DNA of 64,000 nucleotides from Helicobacter enhydrae (GCF_001693335.1 NZ_CP016503.1:620001-684000), one strand, 5' to 3'. Counted from the stretch's first letter, positions 45,216 through 56,933 are shown. Translations and numbers: made by a program. The notes: a model not told the origin generated them from the sequence alone.

Positions 45216-47046
45216 CAATCACCTCAACACGCGTCAAATCAACCCCCAAATGCTTCTGCAAATGCCCGAGCAAAACACGATTGCGACTAGAGAAACTCTC
45301 GGAGTTTGAGGATTGGGGCATAGGAGTCGCATTGGATTCGTTGGGTGACACTTGAGTGGTTTGAGTGGTTTGAGTGGTTTGAGTGGTTTGAGTGGTTTGG
45401 GCTTGAGTCTCCTGAATCTCTTGAGTCGTTTGAATCTCTTGATTGGCTTGATTGGCTTGAGGTCCTGCTACCCCCGCTACTTCTGCCACCTGTGCCACTT
45501 CTACTGCCTCTACACCCCGTGCCACTTCTACTTTTTCTGCCACCTCTGCCACCTCTACCCCATTTGGCAAATCTGGCATTGTTTGATTCTGCTGGGGTGG
45601 CATAGCTTCTTGCTGGGGGGGTGTGGGCTGGGGTGCTATGGGTGGCTGATATTCCTTTTGGGTGGGCTGGTTTGCGATGATCTCCAAACGCACATCCTCA
45701 CCATAAACCCCACGCACAATCTCCCTGATGATTTGAGAATGGGTTTTCAAAAACTCTCTCTCTGTGTCCTTTGCCCCACTCTGCAAACGCAAAGTGTTTT
45801 CTTCAAACGCTACAAAAGCGATGTTTTTCTCAAAGCAAATCCCAAGCTCCATATTGCGATCTGAAAGCTTGACAAGTAGCTCTTGAAACAGATTGGGGGT
45901 GCCACTTGGGGCTAGAATCTCTTGATCGGATTTGGGGGTAGTTGGAGTAGCGGGGGTAGCAAGAGGGGCGGAGAGTTGCAACTCATTGAGATTGAGCTGA
46001 TCTTGCAGAGTGTCTATGAGCTTGGTGATTGATTTGAGTTTGAGGGCTTCACGAAATTTGAGAATGGTCAAAAGCAAGACAAACTCTGCATCGGCATTTG
46101 AAGCAAGGAGCTGTTTGCTCTGTGTCAAAATATGAAAATACCGATTGAGGATCAATGGCTCATAATTGCTGTCTTTGCTCATCAAGCGATCTTTCAAAAA
46201 CAAAATGATTTCATCCAAAACCATATCGCATTCATACTCGTTCATCTTTATCATAATATCATTGACTTTTGCCTCATCGCCGACAAACAAAGCCTTGAAA
46301 AACCCATCTAGCACCAAAGGATCGATAATGCCAAGCATCTCAGTCACGCTTTGGAGACTGACAAACTGATTGCCAAAGATGATCGCCTGATCTAGCAGTG
46401 TCAGCGTATCGCGTAAGCTTCCACCACCGCTTCTAGCAATCACGCTCAACGCCTCATCTTCGTATTTCACATTTTCTTGCTCTAGGATTTTTTTGAGATG
46501 TGCCAACACACTTTTGATCGCAATTTTTTTGAATCTAAAATGCTGGGTGCGGCTAAGGATTGTCGCAGGGAGGAGCAGAGGATCTGTCGTCGCAAGGATA
46601 AACTTCACAAACTCTGGTGGCTCCTCAAGCGTCTTGAGCAAGGCATTGAATGCCTCTTTGGTGAGCATATGCACCTCATCGATGATGAAAATTTTATAAC
46701 GCCCAAAAGCTGGGGCGTATTTGGTCTGCTCGATCAAGTCACGGATGTCATCGATTTTGCGATTTGAGGCGGCGTCCATTTCGATAATATCTAGATGTCG
46801 CCCACTCAAAGAAGCTTCACAATTTGCACATTCTCCGCAAGGTTTGCTCGTAGGTCCCTTCTCGCATTGCAAGGCTCTCGCAAAGATTCTTGCTGAACTT
46901 GTTTTGCCACTCCCTCGCAATCCACTGAAAAGATAGGCATTGGAAACCCTCTGCTGATCAAGGGCTAGAGAGAGTGTTTGAGATACGCTCTCTTGCCCCA
47001 CAAGATCGCAAAATTGGGTAGGACGATACTTCAATGCCAATGCCAT
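45202..47046 (-). CDS. dnaX: DNA polymerase III subunits gamma and tau
   Basis: 614 residues. Clamp-loader ATPase: Walker A FSGLRGSGKTSSARIFARAL, zinc-knuckle cysteines CEKGPTSKPCGECANC, DEVH in FIIDEVHMLTKEAFNALLK, sensor STATTDPLLLPATILSRTQH-like segment (ATTDPLLLPATILSR). Residues about 490-590 are a repetitive low-complexity linker (Ala-Val-Glu, then Asn-Gln, then Thr-Thr-Gln units) before the final helix. No internal slippery A-run for a gamma form was seen. Overlaps tsaE. Confidence 0.95.
   Translation of the reverse strand: MALALKYRPTQFCDLVGQESVSQTLSLALDQQRVSNAYLFSGLRGSGKTSSARIFARALQCEKGPTSKPCGECANCEASLSGRHLDIIEMDAASNRKIDDIRDLIEQTKYAPAFGRYKIFIIDEVHMLTKEAFNALLKTLEEPPEFVKFILATTDPLLLPATILSRTQHFRFKKIAIKSVLAHLKKILEQENVKYEDEALSVIARSGGGSLRDTLTLLDQAIIFGNQFVSLQSVTEMLGIIDPLVLDGFFKALFVGDEAKVNDIMIKMNEYECDMVLDEIILFLKDRLMSKDSNYEPLILNRYFHILTQSKQLLASNADAEFVLLLTILKFREALKLKSITKLIDTLQDQLNLNELQLSAPLATPATPTTPKSDQEILAPSGTPNLFQELLVKLSDRNMELGICFEKNIAFVAFEENTLRLQSGAKDTEREFLKTHSQIIREIVRGVYGEDVRLEIIANQPTQKEYQPPIAPQPTPPQQEAMPPQQNQTMPDLPNGVEVAEVAEKVEVARGVEAVEVAQVAEVAGVAGPQANQANQEIQTTQEIQETQAQTTQTTQTTQTTQTTQVSPNESNATPMPQSSNSESFSSRNRVLLGHLQKHLGVDLTRVEVIDDNA
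45352..45396 (+). repeat. 9-bp tandem repeat in dnaX
   Basis: Five perfect units of TTGAGTGGT on the plus strand, encoding Thr-Thr-Gln repeats of DnaX on the minus strand. Unit length is a multiple of 3, so copy number can vary in frame. Confidence 0.9.
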
Positions 47047-47048
47047 TT

Positions 47049-47666
47049 TTAATCCTTATGATGTGATTGAAATGAAAAAACAGGTAGTGAAATTTTATAC
47101 AAAATTGCAATCATTCTGATGCCAAAACCTATCGCAATGGCGACAAAAATCGCCAAATCCTGCCCCAAATACGCATTGGAAAACCAATAAACTCCACCAC
47201 ATATCAAAGCCACAGAAGCATAAAGCTCTTTTTGGAATACCAAAGGCAAAGTATTGCAAAACAAATCCCTCAAAATCCCCCCAAAGCTCCCCGTGACAAT
47301 CGCCCCAATAATCGTCAAAGTGAGGTTATAACCCATATCCATCACGATCTTGGCACCCAAAGTGCTAAAAACTGCCAAACCCAAAGCATCCAGAATCAAA
47401 AACAAACGCTCCTGCCTTGTGATAAAAGTTGCAATCTTTGTAGCCACCAACGAAGAAACCAACACGACAAGCACATAATGCGGATCTTTCACCCACAAAA
47501 GCGGATAATGGTTAAACAAAATATCTCGCAAACTCCCGCCACCAAGTGCTGTGGCAAATGAAATGCTAAACACCCCAAAAAGGTCCATTTTGTGACGCCC
47601 CCCTGCGATAGCCCCGCTCATTGATTCTGCAACAATCCCCAGATAAAACAAAGCCGCAATAAACAT
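47049..47666 (-). CDS. TRIC/YadS-family membrane protein (UPF0126)
   Basis: 205 residues, about seven helices arranged as two inverted halves, each with a glycine-rich motif: SFATALGGGSLRDILFN and GAIVTGSFGGILRDLF. This is the duplicated signature of prokaryotic TRIC-type cation channels. The ion or physiological role is not certain. Two bp downstream of dnaX on the same strand, so likely co-transcribed with it. Confidence 0.85.
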   Translation of the reverse strand: MFIAALFYLGIVAESMSGAIAGGRHKMDLFGVFSISFATALGGGSLRDILFNHYPLLWVKDPHYVLVVLVSSLVATKIATFITRQERLFLILDALGLAVFSTLGAKIVMDMGYNLTLTIIGAIVTGSFGGILRDLFCNTLPLVFQKELYASVALICGGVYWFSNAYLGQDLAIFVAIAIGFGIRMIAILYKISLPVFSFQSHHKD

Positions 47667-47782
47667 TTTGATGTCCCGATTTTTTTGCTTAATTTTATCA
47701 CTACCTTTTGGATGTCATCAAAAATCTCAATCAAAATGCAAAAATAACACTCTCTACCCAAACTTAATAGATTGATTTAAGA

Positions 47783-47788
47783 TACAAT
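47783..47788 (+). promoter_or_regulatory. -10 box for gltX
   Basis: TACAAT, 34 bp before the gltX ATG and the only good -10 match in the intergenic region. Confidence 0.4.
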
Positions 47789-47822
47789 TATGGACTACAT
47801 TTACACATCACAAAGGGAATAA

Positions 47823-49932
<2,110 letters not shown>

Positions 49933-49938
49933 TTTTTG

Positions 49939-49944
49939 TATAAT
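49939..49944 (+). promoter_or_regulatory. -10 box for rpoZ-spoT
   Basis: TATAAT 22-27 bp upstream of the rpoZ ATG, in the short pyrH-rpoZ gap. It would let rpoZ and spoT be transcribed independently of pyrH. Confidence 0.55.
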
Positions 49945-49965
49945 CCAAAATAAAAAGGACAATAA

Positions 49966-50184
49966 ATGAGAATTGAAGAAATTGCAGCCAAAGCATTAGA
50001 AAAAGTAGGAAATGATCGCTATATGCTCTCAAGCCTTATCTTTGCTAGAACAAAAGAATTGAGCAATGGAGCCAAACCTCTTGTTGATATGGATTTGAAA
50101 ATCCACAAACTTGCAGATATAGCAATGCACGAGATTGCCGAAGAGAAAATCACTCTTGCTTCGATTGAGCCAATCAAAGGTTAA
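49966..50184 (+). CDS. rpoZ: RNA polymerase omega subunit
   Basis: 72 residues. [20 protein letters not shown] and the AIHEIAE-equivalent [12 protein letters not shown] are the omega features. It supports RNA polymerase assembly and, with the neighbouring spoT, the stringent response. Confidence 0.92.
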   Translation: MRIEEIAAKALEKVGNDRYMLSSLIFARTKELSNGAKPLVDMDLKIHKLADIAMHEIAEEKITLASIEPIKG

Positions 50185-50190
50185 AAATAT

Positions 50191-52314
50191 TTGGTCACTT
50201 TTTTACAAGAACTCCAAGAGATTGACACACTTGAAGATTCTCTTGAAGTTTTAAATGCGACTGCCACTATCACCCCATCCATCCAAAAAGCGATTGATTT
50301 TTCTATCCAAGCTCATCAAGGACAAACACGCAAAAGTGGTATCCCCTATGTCATACATCCCATTTGCGTAGCCTCGATCGTGGCTTTTTATGGGGGAGAT
50401 GAGGCGATGATTTGTGCTTCCCTATTGCACGATGTGGTGGAGGATACGCATTTTTCACTTCAAGAAGTGAGGGATGGGTTTGGAGATGAAGTCGCAGAGA
50501 TTGTCGATGCACTCACCAAAATCGTAGAGCTTAGAGATGAAAACATCCCATCAGGAATCTCTGATGCCAAAATCCTCGCCTCCGCCCTATCGTTTCGCAA
50601 AGTCTTGCTTGCTTCGATTCAAGATGTGCGTGCGATTTTTGTAAAAATCTGCGATCGTTTGCACAATATGCTCACCCTAGATGCCCTAGATGAGAAAAAA
50701 CAGATCAAAATTTCAGAAGAAACCCTTGTAGTCTATGCTCCAATCGCCTATCGCTTGGGGATTGCTTCTATCAAAAACGAATTAGAAGATCGTAGCTTTT
50801 ATTATATTTTCAAAGAGGAATACCACAAAATACAAACGCTTTTGAAAGAAAATGCCCTAGTGTTTAATGGCAAGCTTGCCGAATTTGTAGAAAAATTGCA
50901 AACCCTACTCTTTGAGATTGGGCTCACACAAGAGGATTTTGAGATCCAATCACGCCTCAAGCGTCCCTACTCGATCTATCTCAAAATGCAGAGAAAAGGC
51001 GTGGGGATCGAAGAGATTTTGGATCTACTTGCCGTGCGTGTCATTTTGAAAGAAAAAATCGACTGCTACAAGGTGCTAGGTGCCATCCATCTCCAATTTA
51101 AGCCCATCATCTCAAGATTTAAAGACTATATCGCCATCCCCAAAGAAAACGGCTATCAGACGATTCATACCACTATCTTTGATGCAAGTTCTATTTTTGA
51201 AGTGCAAATCCGCACGCAAGAAATGCAAAAGAGTGCAGAATACGGATTGGCGGCTCATTGGAAATACAAAATGGGCAATCAAATCTCGCTAGATTGGCTC
51301 AATATCGAATACAAAGATCAAAATATTGGAGAGTTTTATGAACTGATCAAAAGCGATTTGTATCGCGAGGATATTGCGGTGTTTTCTCCTAGAGGAGACA
51401 TCTACTCTCTACCCTCTGGCTCTGTGGCACTCGACTTTGCCTACGCAGTGCATACAGAGCTAGGAGATAATGCAGTTGAAGCCTACATCAATCACCAAAA
51501 ATCAAGTCTTTTGGAGAGGCTCAATAGTGGAGACATTGTCCGAATCATTACAGGAGAGAGAAATGGTATGCGATGCTCATGGATCCCTTTGGTGCAAACT
51601 GCAAAGGCTAAAAACAAAATCCGTATCAGTTGCCAAAACAAGCTCAAAGCCGTAGAAAACAAAATCACCATACAGATCCTTGCGACTTTGTTCAATCAAA
51701 AACACGCCAAGATCGAGCAAATGCTACAACAACACAATATCAACAATCTCTTACATCTCAATATCACCCAATTCAAAGAAGCTGTGGTCAAGCTCCTCAC
51801 CTCAATGCGTCGCAAATCCTCGCTTTTTGCACGCCTACGCTTTCTAAACTGGGCTATCAAAGAATATCTATTTGACAACATCAAGATTCTTAGCCACAAA
51901 TATGTGGATGGGATCTTGCATGATTATTGTTGTTACCCCAAACAAGGCGATGAGATCCTAGGGATTTTGGACAATCAAAAAGTCATCATCCACCACAAAC
52001 TATGTGAAAAAGTGAAAATCACTGAAACGACAAAAATGCTCTATGTCACTTGGGCAGAACAAAACAAAGCCAAATACAAAATCATCGCAATGCTAGAAGA
52101 TAGGCGTGGTTCTCTTGCAAAATTCCTATTGGATTTGGCAAAATATGACTGCAATCTTTTAAATATCAGCTATAAGGGTTACAAAGATCAACTTTTGGTG
52201 CATTTTGAGATTATCGTAGAGATTGAAAACAAAGAAGTCAAAGAACTCAAAAATTTTGTTTTACATCGATATAACATAGTAGAATTTCAAAACATAAAAG
52301 ACGCTTACCAATAA
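50191..52314 (+). CDS. spoT: Bifunctional (p)ppGpp synthetase/hydrolase
   Basis: 707 residues. HD hydrolase (SGIPYVIHPICVASI, ASLLHDVVEDT), synthetase (IAIPKENGYQTIHTTIF), TGS domain (VFSPRGDIYSLPSGSVALDF) and a C-terminal ACT-like region (MLEDRRGSLAKFLLDLAKYD). It is the only long RSH enzyme expected in Helicobacter and controls the stringent response. The start is TTG 50191, with AAAGG about 10 bases upstream. Confidence 0.95.
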   Translation: MVTFLQELQEIDTLEDSLEVLNATATITPSIQKAIDFSIQAHQGQTRKSGIPYVIHPICVASIVAFYGGDEAMICASLLHDVVEDTHFSLQEVRDGFGDEVAEIVDALTKIVELRDENIPSGISDAKILASALSFRKVLLASIQDVRAIFVKICDRLHNMLTLDALDEKKQIKISEETLVVYAPIAYRLGIASIKNELEDRSFYYIFKEEYHKIQTLLKENALVFNGKLAEFVEKLQTLLFEIGLTQEDFEIQSRLKRPYSIYLKMQRKGVGIEEILDLLAVRVILKEKIDCYKVLGAIHLQFKPIISRFKDYIAIPKENGYQTIHTTIFDASSIFEVQIRTQEMQKSAEYGLAAHWKYKMGNQISLDWLNIEYKDQNIGEFYELIKSDLYREDIAVFSPRGDIYSLPSGSVALDFAYAVHTELGDNAVEAYINHQKSSLLERLNSGDIVRIITGERNGMRCSWIPLVQTAKAKNKIRISCQNKLKAVENKITIQILATLFNQKHAKIEQMLQQHNINNLLHLNITQFKEAVVKLLTSMRRKSSLFARLRFLNWAIKEYLFDNIKILSHKYVDGILHDYCCYPKQGDEILGILDNQKVIIHHKLCEKVKITETTKMLYVTWAEQNKAKYKIIAMLEDRRGSLAKFLLDLAKYDCNLLNISYKGYKDQLLVHFEIIVEIENKEVKELKNFVLHRYNIVEFQNIKDAYQ

Positions 52315-52326
52315 CAAGGAGCAAGG

Positions 52327-53538
52327 GTGAAGGAAAAAATACAAGAGGCACTGCAAGAAATCAAGCGTGGAAGTAGTGAAATCATCGGTGAAGAATACAT
52401 CACGCATTTACTCCAAAGATTTTTCCAAACTCAAGAACGCTTTGTCCTCAAAGCAGGTTTTGATCCCACAGCCCCTGATTTGCATTTGGGGCATTCTGTT
52501 TTGTTACGCAAACTCGCGACATTGCAAAAATATGGAGCAGATGTTTATTTTTTGATTGGGGATTTCACAGCACGCATTGGCGATCCAACGGGCAAAAATC
52601 AGACACGCAAACCCCTCTCTCAAGAAGAAGTGTTTGCCAATGCCCAAACCTATCAAGAACAAGTGTTCAAACTCCTAGATCCCGCTCATACCAAAATCAT
52701 TTTCAACTCACAATGGCTCAATGAGCTAGGAAGTGTGGGGATGATTGAGCTCACTTCCAAATTTTCTGTGGCTAGGATGTTAGAACGCGATGACTTCGCC
52801 AAAAGACACTCGCAAAACCAAAGTATCTCTCTGGTAGAGTTTATCTATCCGCTTTTGCAGGGTTATGATTCTGTCCAACTCAAAAGCGATATTGAGCTTG
52901 GCGGCAATGATCAAAAATTCAACCTTTTGGTCGGACGCACCTTGCAAAGAGCCTATGAAATCGGCAAAGAGCAATCAGTGATGATGATGCCTTTACTTGA
53001 GGGGCTTGATGGGGTGCAAAAAATGAGCAAAAGCCTCAACAACTATATCGGAATCACCGAAGAAGCCGATCAAATGTATGCCAAAATCCTAAGCATTTCA
53101 GACACTTTGATGTGGAGATATTATGAGCTTTTGAGTGCCAAACCACTCTCAGAGATCCAACACCTCCAACAAGCAGTGCAAAACGGAGACTATCATCCAA
53201 AAACTGCCAAAGAAGACTTGGCTTATGAAATCGTGCAAACCTATCACGACACACACCAAGCAGAAATAGCAAAAGCAAACTTCAATCGCGTTTTTGCCAA
53301 CAATGAAATCCCTCAAGATCTCCCCATATTCTCTTTTGATACAGAGATGTGGATTTGTCAAGCCCTCAAAGAATCCAAAATGTGTGATTCGACCTCACAA
53401 GCAAGGAGGGATATTGCTTCAGGGGCTTTGAAAATCAATCAACAAAAATGTCTAGACGCTCAGCTCCAACTCGTATCAGGCACCTATATCGTGCAAATCG
53501 GAAAACGCAAATTCAGCAAATTCATCATTAAGGGATAA
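52327..53538 (+). CDS. tyrS: Tyrosyl-tRNA synthetase
   Basis: 403 residues. HIGH-type FDPTAPDLHLGHSVLLRKL, KMSKS in DGVQKMSKSLNNYIGI, and a C-terminal S4 RNA-binding domain (TSQARRDIASGALKINQQK). GTG 52327 is preceded by AAGGAG. 12 bp after spoT. Confidence 0.95.
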   Translation: MKEKIQEALQEIKRGSSEIIGEEYITHLLQRFFQTQERFVLKAGFDPTAPDLHLGHSVLLRKLATLQKYGADVYFLIGDFTARIGDPTGKNQTRKPLSQEEVFANAQTYQEQVFKLLDPAHTKIIFNSQWLNELGSVGMIELTSKFSVARMLERDDFAKRHSQNQSISLVEFIYPLLQGYDSVQLKSDIELGGNDQKFNLLVGRTLQRAYEIGKEQSVMMMPLLEGLDGVQKMSKSLNNYIGITEEADQMYAKILSISDTLMWRYYELLSAKPLSEIQHLQQAVQNGDYHPKTAKEDLAYEIVQTYHDTHQAEIAKANFNRVFANNEIPQDLPIFSFDTEMWICQALKESKMCDSTSQARRDIASGALKINQQKCLDAQLQLVSGTYIVQIGKRKFSKFIIKG

Positions 53539-53539
53539 A

Positions 53540-54628
53540 ATGCAACTCAAACCACTCAAAATCGGAAAACACATCATCAAGCACCCTATTTTTCAAGGCG
53601 GTATGGGAGTAGGGATCAGCTGGGACAACCTCGCAGGAAATGTTTCAAAAGAGGGGGCTTTGGGGATCATCAGCTGTGTGGGGACAGGGTATTACAACAA
53701 AATGCAGTTTGTAGAAAAACTCGTAGGCTCCAAACCCTTTGAAACAATCAATTTTTACTCCAAAAAAGCCCTCAATGAGATTTTCAAAAATGCACGCAAA
53801 ATCTGTGGCAACAATCCATTGGGTGCCAACATCCTCTATGCGATCAACGAATACGGGCGTGTCGTGCGGGACGCTTGTGAAGCAGGTGCCAATATGATCA
53901 TCACAGGTGCTGGACTTCCAACCAATATGCCCGAATTTACCAAAAACTTCCCTGATGTCGCACTCATTCCTATCGTTTCATCAGCCAAAGCACTAAGAGT
54001 GATTTGCAAACGCTGGGAGCAACGCTACAAAAAGATTCCTGACGCTGTGATTGTCGAGGGTCCTTTGAGCGGAGGACATCAAGGGTTTAGCTATGAGGAT
54101 TGCTTCAAAGAGGAAAATCGTTTGCAAAACATCGTCCCGCAAGTCGCTCAAGAAGTCAAAAATTGGGGAGAGTTCCCCATCATCGCAGCAGGTGGTATCT
54201 GGGATAGGCAAGACATCGATGAAATCATCTCTCTAGGTGCAAGTGGAGTACAAATGGCGACAAGATTTTTGGGGAGCTATGAGTGTGATGCCAAGTTTTA
54301 TCGAGAATTAATGCCCACGATCACACAAGATGATATTGAGCTTATCAAATCCCCTGTAGGCTATCCTGCAAGAGCTATCAAAACAGGAGTGATCGCGCGT
54401 CTCAAAGAAGGCAATGCGGCAAAAGTGCGTTGCGTGAGCAACTGCGTTTCTCCTTGTCATCGCGGAGTGGAAGCCAAAGCTGTGGGCTATTGTATCGCAG
54501 ATTCTTTGGGGGCGGGTTATTTGGGAGATGCACACAATGGGCTTTTTTTCACAGGAGCTAATGGATACAGAATCAAAAAGATTCAATCCGTCAAAGACAT
54601 CATCGCCGAACTCACGCAAGATCAATGA
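53540..54628 (+). CDS. Nitronate monooxygenase/FabK-like FMN oxidoreductase
   Basis: 362 residues, TIM-barrel flavoprotein: PIFQGGMGVGISWDNLAG at the N-terminus, GPLSGGHQGFSYED for phosphate/flavin contact and IIAAGGIWDRQDIDEII. The family includes 2-nitropropane dioxygenases and the enoyl-ACP reductase FabK. The C-terminal half has a Cys cluster (VRCVSNCVSPCHRG), unusual for simple nitronate monooxygenases and more like the FabX-type desaturase/isomerase that I recall from H. pylori at this locus, which carries an iron-sulfur cluster. The FabX idea is an inference. Confidence 0.85.
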   Translation: MQLKPLKIGKHIIKHPIFQGGMGVGISWDNLAGNVSKEGALGIISCVGTGYYNKMQFVEKLVGSKPFETINFYSKKALNEIFKNARKICGNNPLGANILYAINEYGRVVRDACEAGANMIITGAGLPTNMPEFTKNFPDVALIPIVSSAKALRVICKRWEQRYKKIPDAVIVEGPLSGGHQGFSYEDCFKEENRLQNIVPQVAQEVKNWGEFPIIAAGGIWDRQDIDEIISLGASGVQMATRFLGSYECDAKFYRELMPTITQDDIELIKSPVGYPARAIKTGVIARLKEGNAAKVRCVSNCVSPCHRGVEAKAVGYCIADSLGAGYLGDAHNGLFFTGANGYRIKKIQSVKDIIAELTQDQ

Positions 54629-55740
54629 GAGGAATCATCGCCCTAACCCTGCTTCTCCTCTCATTGTTGGGGGCAGGACAACCGCTCAAAGTCATACAGC
54701 TCACGCCCTTTGGCACGGATAATCTCAAAATTACTTTCAATCAACCCATATCCGCCAAAGACATACGCCAAACACAACTCTCTCCCTCCAAAACTTCCTT
54801 GGAGATTTCTGCGATTTTGATTCCCAAAGGCAAAACTTTTCACTTCGATGACAAACGCGATATACGCGTTTTGCAAATGTCCAAAAAAACAATCAAAATC
54901 ATTTTGAGCTCCCACAAACCCTTGAGCTATACCCTAGATTTCAAAGACAAAAACCTCTACATCAGATTGTCTCCAAATGGCACCAAACCCCAAAAACCCA
55001 CACCCCCTCCAACATCCAAAACGCCCAAAACGCCCAAAACGCCCAAAACGCCCAAGAAACCCAAAAAAAGCGTGATGATTGACGCTGGACACGGAGGCAA
55101 AGATTGCGGTGCGATGGGAGTTTATAAAGTCTGTGAAAAAGTCATCACACTCAAAATCGCCCTACTCTTGCAACAAGAACTCAAAAAGAGGGGCTACACC
55201 ACCTATATGACACGCACCAAAGATGTCTATATCGATTTGAGGAAACGCACCCATTTGGCAAATCTCAAAAACGCTGATTTGTTTATCTCTATCCACGCCA
55301 ATTCAGTCCCCAAAACTTCATCACACCAAGCCAACGGGATTGAGACCTACTTCCTCTCAACTGCTAGAAGTGAGAAAGCACGGAGGGTGGCAGAGATTGA
55401 AAATCGCGACAATATCGAAGTGATGACCTACTTCTCCAAACAATCTTTTCTCAATGCACTCAACACACATCGACTGATTGCAAGCAACAAACTAGCCATC
55501 GACATCCAACGCGGGATACTCAAATCCCTCAAGCCCTCATATCCAAGTGCCACAGACGGAGGGGTGAGGGAGGGTCCTTTTTGGGTTTTGGCAGGGGCTT
55601 TGATGCCCTCTGTGCTTGTCGAAGTCGGCTACCTCTCACATCTCAAAGAAGGAAAAAAAATCACCCAATACGCCTATCAACTCAAACTTGCCAAAGGGAT
55701 TGCTGATGGGATTGATGATTACTTCGCCAAAAACCAATGA
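54625..55740 (+). CDS. N-acetylmuramoyl-L-alanine amidase (AmiA/AmiC type)
   Basis: 371 residues. Signal peptide GIIALTLLLLSLLGAGQP, AMIN-like beta domain to about residue 120, a Pro/Lys/Thr linker with 9-bp DNA repeats, then amidase_3: SVMIDAGHGGKDCGA (Zn His), a Glu in KVCEKVITLKIA, LFISIHANSVPK (Zn His) and SVLVEVGYLSH (catalytic Glu). It cleaves peptidoglycan stem peptides during daughter-cell separation. ATGA overlaps on both sides. Confidence 0.93.
   Translation: MRGIIALTLLLLSLLGAGQPLKVIQLTPFGTDNLKITFNQPISAKDIRQTQLSPSKTSLEISAILIPKGKTFHFDDKRDIRVLQMSKKTIKIILSSHKPLSYTLDFKDKNLYIRLSPNGTKPQKPTPPPTSKTPKTPKTPKTPKKPKKSVMIDAGHGGKDCGAMGVYKVCEKVITLKIALLLQQELKKRGYTTYMTRTKDVYIDLRKRTHLANLKNADLFISIHANSVPKTSSHQANGIETYFLSTARSEKARRVAEIENRDNIEVMTYFSKQSFLNALNTHRLIASNKLAIDIQRGILKSLKPSYPSATDGGVREGPFWVLAGALMPSVLVEVGYLSHLKEGKKITQYAYQLKLAKGIADGIDDYFAKNQ
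55021..55056 (+). repeat. 9-bp tandem repeat in the amidase linker
   Basis: Four units of ACGCCCAAR encode Thr-Pro-Lys repeats between the AMIN-like and catalytic domains. In-frame length variation is possible. Confidence 0.85.
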
Positions 55741-56552
55741 AACGCCAAACAAATGCTCTCATCTTTTGCTATGTGTTTTTTGCATTGCTGACTTTTACTA
55801 TGCTCTCTATCCTTGTTTCCCTACTCTCGACAACATTCTCACAGCTTTTTTTGATTTTCACTCAAAATGGGGGGATTTTCAACACCTTTGTGCTTGTTTT
55901 TTATTTTTTGGGCTTCACTATCTCTCTTTATAGCCTCATCACTTCTGCCTCCAAACAACACAATCTCACCTTTCAGATCCTCGTGCTGATCTGTTGTATC
56001 GGCTTTGTTTTTGCGTTTGTTTTCACAAGTTGGCAACCCCGCCAACATCTGCAACCCTCAGATTTTATTATGCAAAACACCCAAACCATCACTCACGGCG
56101 TTGGCTACCTGCTTTTGCTCATATTTTGCACGATCGCTTTTGTCGTCTTGCCATTGCTAAGTCTGCATTTTCATTTGATCCCCAACCTGCAGAATCGGAT
56201 CGGATTTTTCCTAGCATACGCACGCCCATCGATCAACACAAGTATCTATTTTGTGATGGGCATTGCCACTCAAGGGTATTTCACTGCCTACCACTTGCAC
56301 TATGTGGATATTTTTGCCTTAGTTGTCTCTATGTCCCTACTATCTTGGACTTTTTGGAAATATCCCACTTACTTTGGAATCTATGAGAGATTGAATGGCA
56401 TTTTGCTGATTTTGAGTGTTATCCTCATTGCGTGTGCCTCAAAGCTTTTTAGCCACGATGTTTCAAATGTGCGTTATAGCTTTTTTGCTTGTGGGCTCAT
56501 CTCTTGGTGCTGTGAATGGATGCTCAAAAGGCATACATACAGACCGCTTTGA
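55737..56552 (+). CDS. Integral membrane protein of unknown function
   Basis: 271 residues with about seven hydrophobic helices, starting NALIFCYVFFALLTFTMLSI; no enzymatic motif recognised. A His-containing segment (MQNTQTITHGVGYLLLLIFC) and another His pair (TAYHLHYVDIFALV) lie in or near helices. The ATGA overlap with the amidase gene suggests a cell-envelope role. I recall a similar membrane gene next to amiA in H. pylori. Confidence 0.7.
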   Translation: MKRQTNALIFCYVFFALLTFTMLSILVSLLSTTFSQLFLIFTQNGGIFNTFVLVFYFLGFTISLYSLITSASKQHNLTFQILVLICCIGFVFAFVFTSWQPRQHLQPSDFIMQNTQTITHGVGYLLLLIFCTIAFVVLPLLSLHFHLIPNLQNRIGFFLAYARPSINTSIYFVMGIATQGYFTAYHLHYVDIFALVVSMSLLSWTFWKYPTYFGIYERLNGILLILSVILIACASKLFSHDVSNVRYSFFACGLISWCCEWMLKRHTYRPL

Positions 56553-56663
56553 GCAGGGGTATCAACACAGACTCCCCTCCTCTGCCCCCATTCAATCCCC
56601 AAAGCCTGCTTGTTGGTGATTCTAGAATCTATTGGGGTTTTATTTTTGGGATTGGTTTTGCAA

Positions 56664-56884
56664 AATAACATTTTCTAGTTTTTCAAACTTGGCTTGGTGT
56701 TTTTCTTAAGGGGGGCAAGGGGAACTTAAAGCAAGCGTTCCCCTTATCCCCCTTAACAACCCCCATAACCCCAGCATTGCATTAGCAAGGCTCGTTCAAG
56801 ATTACATTGACTTGGAATCTTTTTTGGTTCTACAAGGTTGGTTTGGTCAGCAGTTTTCTTTGCTTTGATGACTTAGTAGGGTTT
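56664..56884 (+). repeat. Palindromic repeat element A (copy 2)
   Basis: Hairpin core at 56708-56754 (18-bp imperfect stem, 11-base loop), followed by the conserved 120-base tail. It ends 26 bp before the -10 of the peptide locus. Confidence 0.8.
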
Positions 56885-56909
56885 GTGTGTTTTTGAAGTT
56901 TTGATTTTG

Positions 56910-56915
56910 TATAAT
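56910..56915 (+). promoter_or_regulatory. -10 box for TisB-like peptide mRNA (copy 1)
   Basis: TATAAT preceded by TTTTG, 47-52 bp upstream of the first ATG. Transcription would start near 56922, giving a leader of about 40 bases that includes the GAAGGACGCTTCCTTG hairpin. Confidence 0.6.
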
Positions 56916-56933
56916 CATATTTGTGTTGGAGAA

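Noticed and set aside
45340-45420. Regular short repeats that might suggest a CRISPR array
   Set aside because: Units are 9 bp, contiguous without spacers, and lie in frame inside dnaX.
55021-55056. Tandem repeat as possible CRISPR or regulatory repeat
   Set aside because: In-frame coding repeat in the amidase linker; no spacers.
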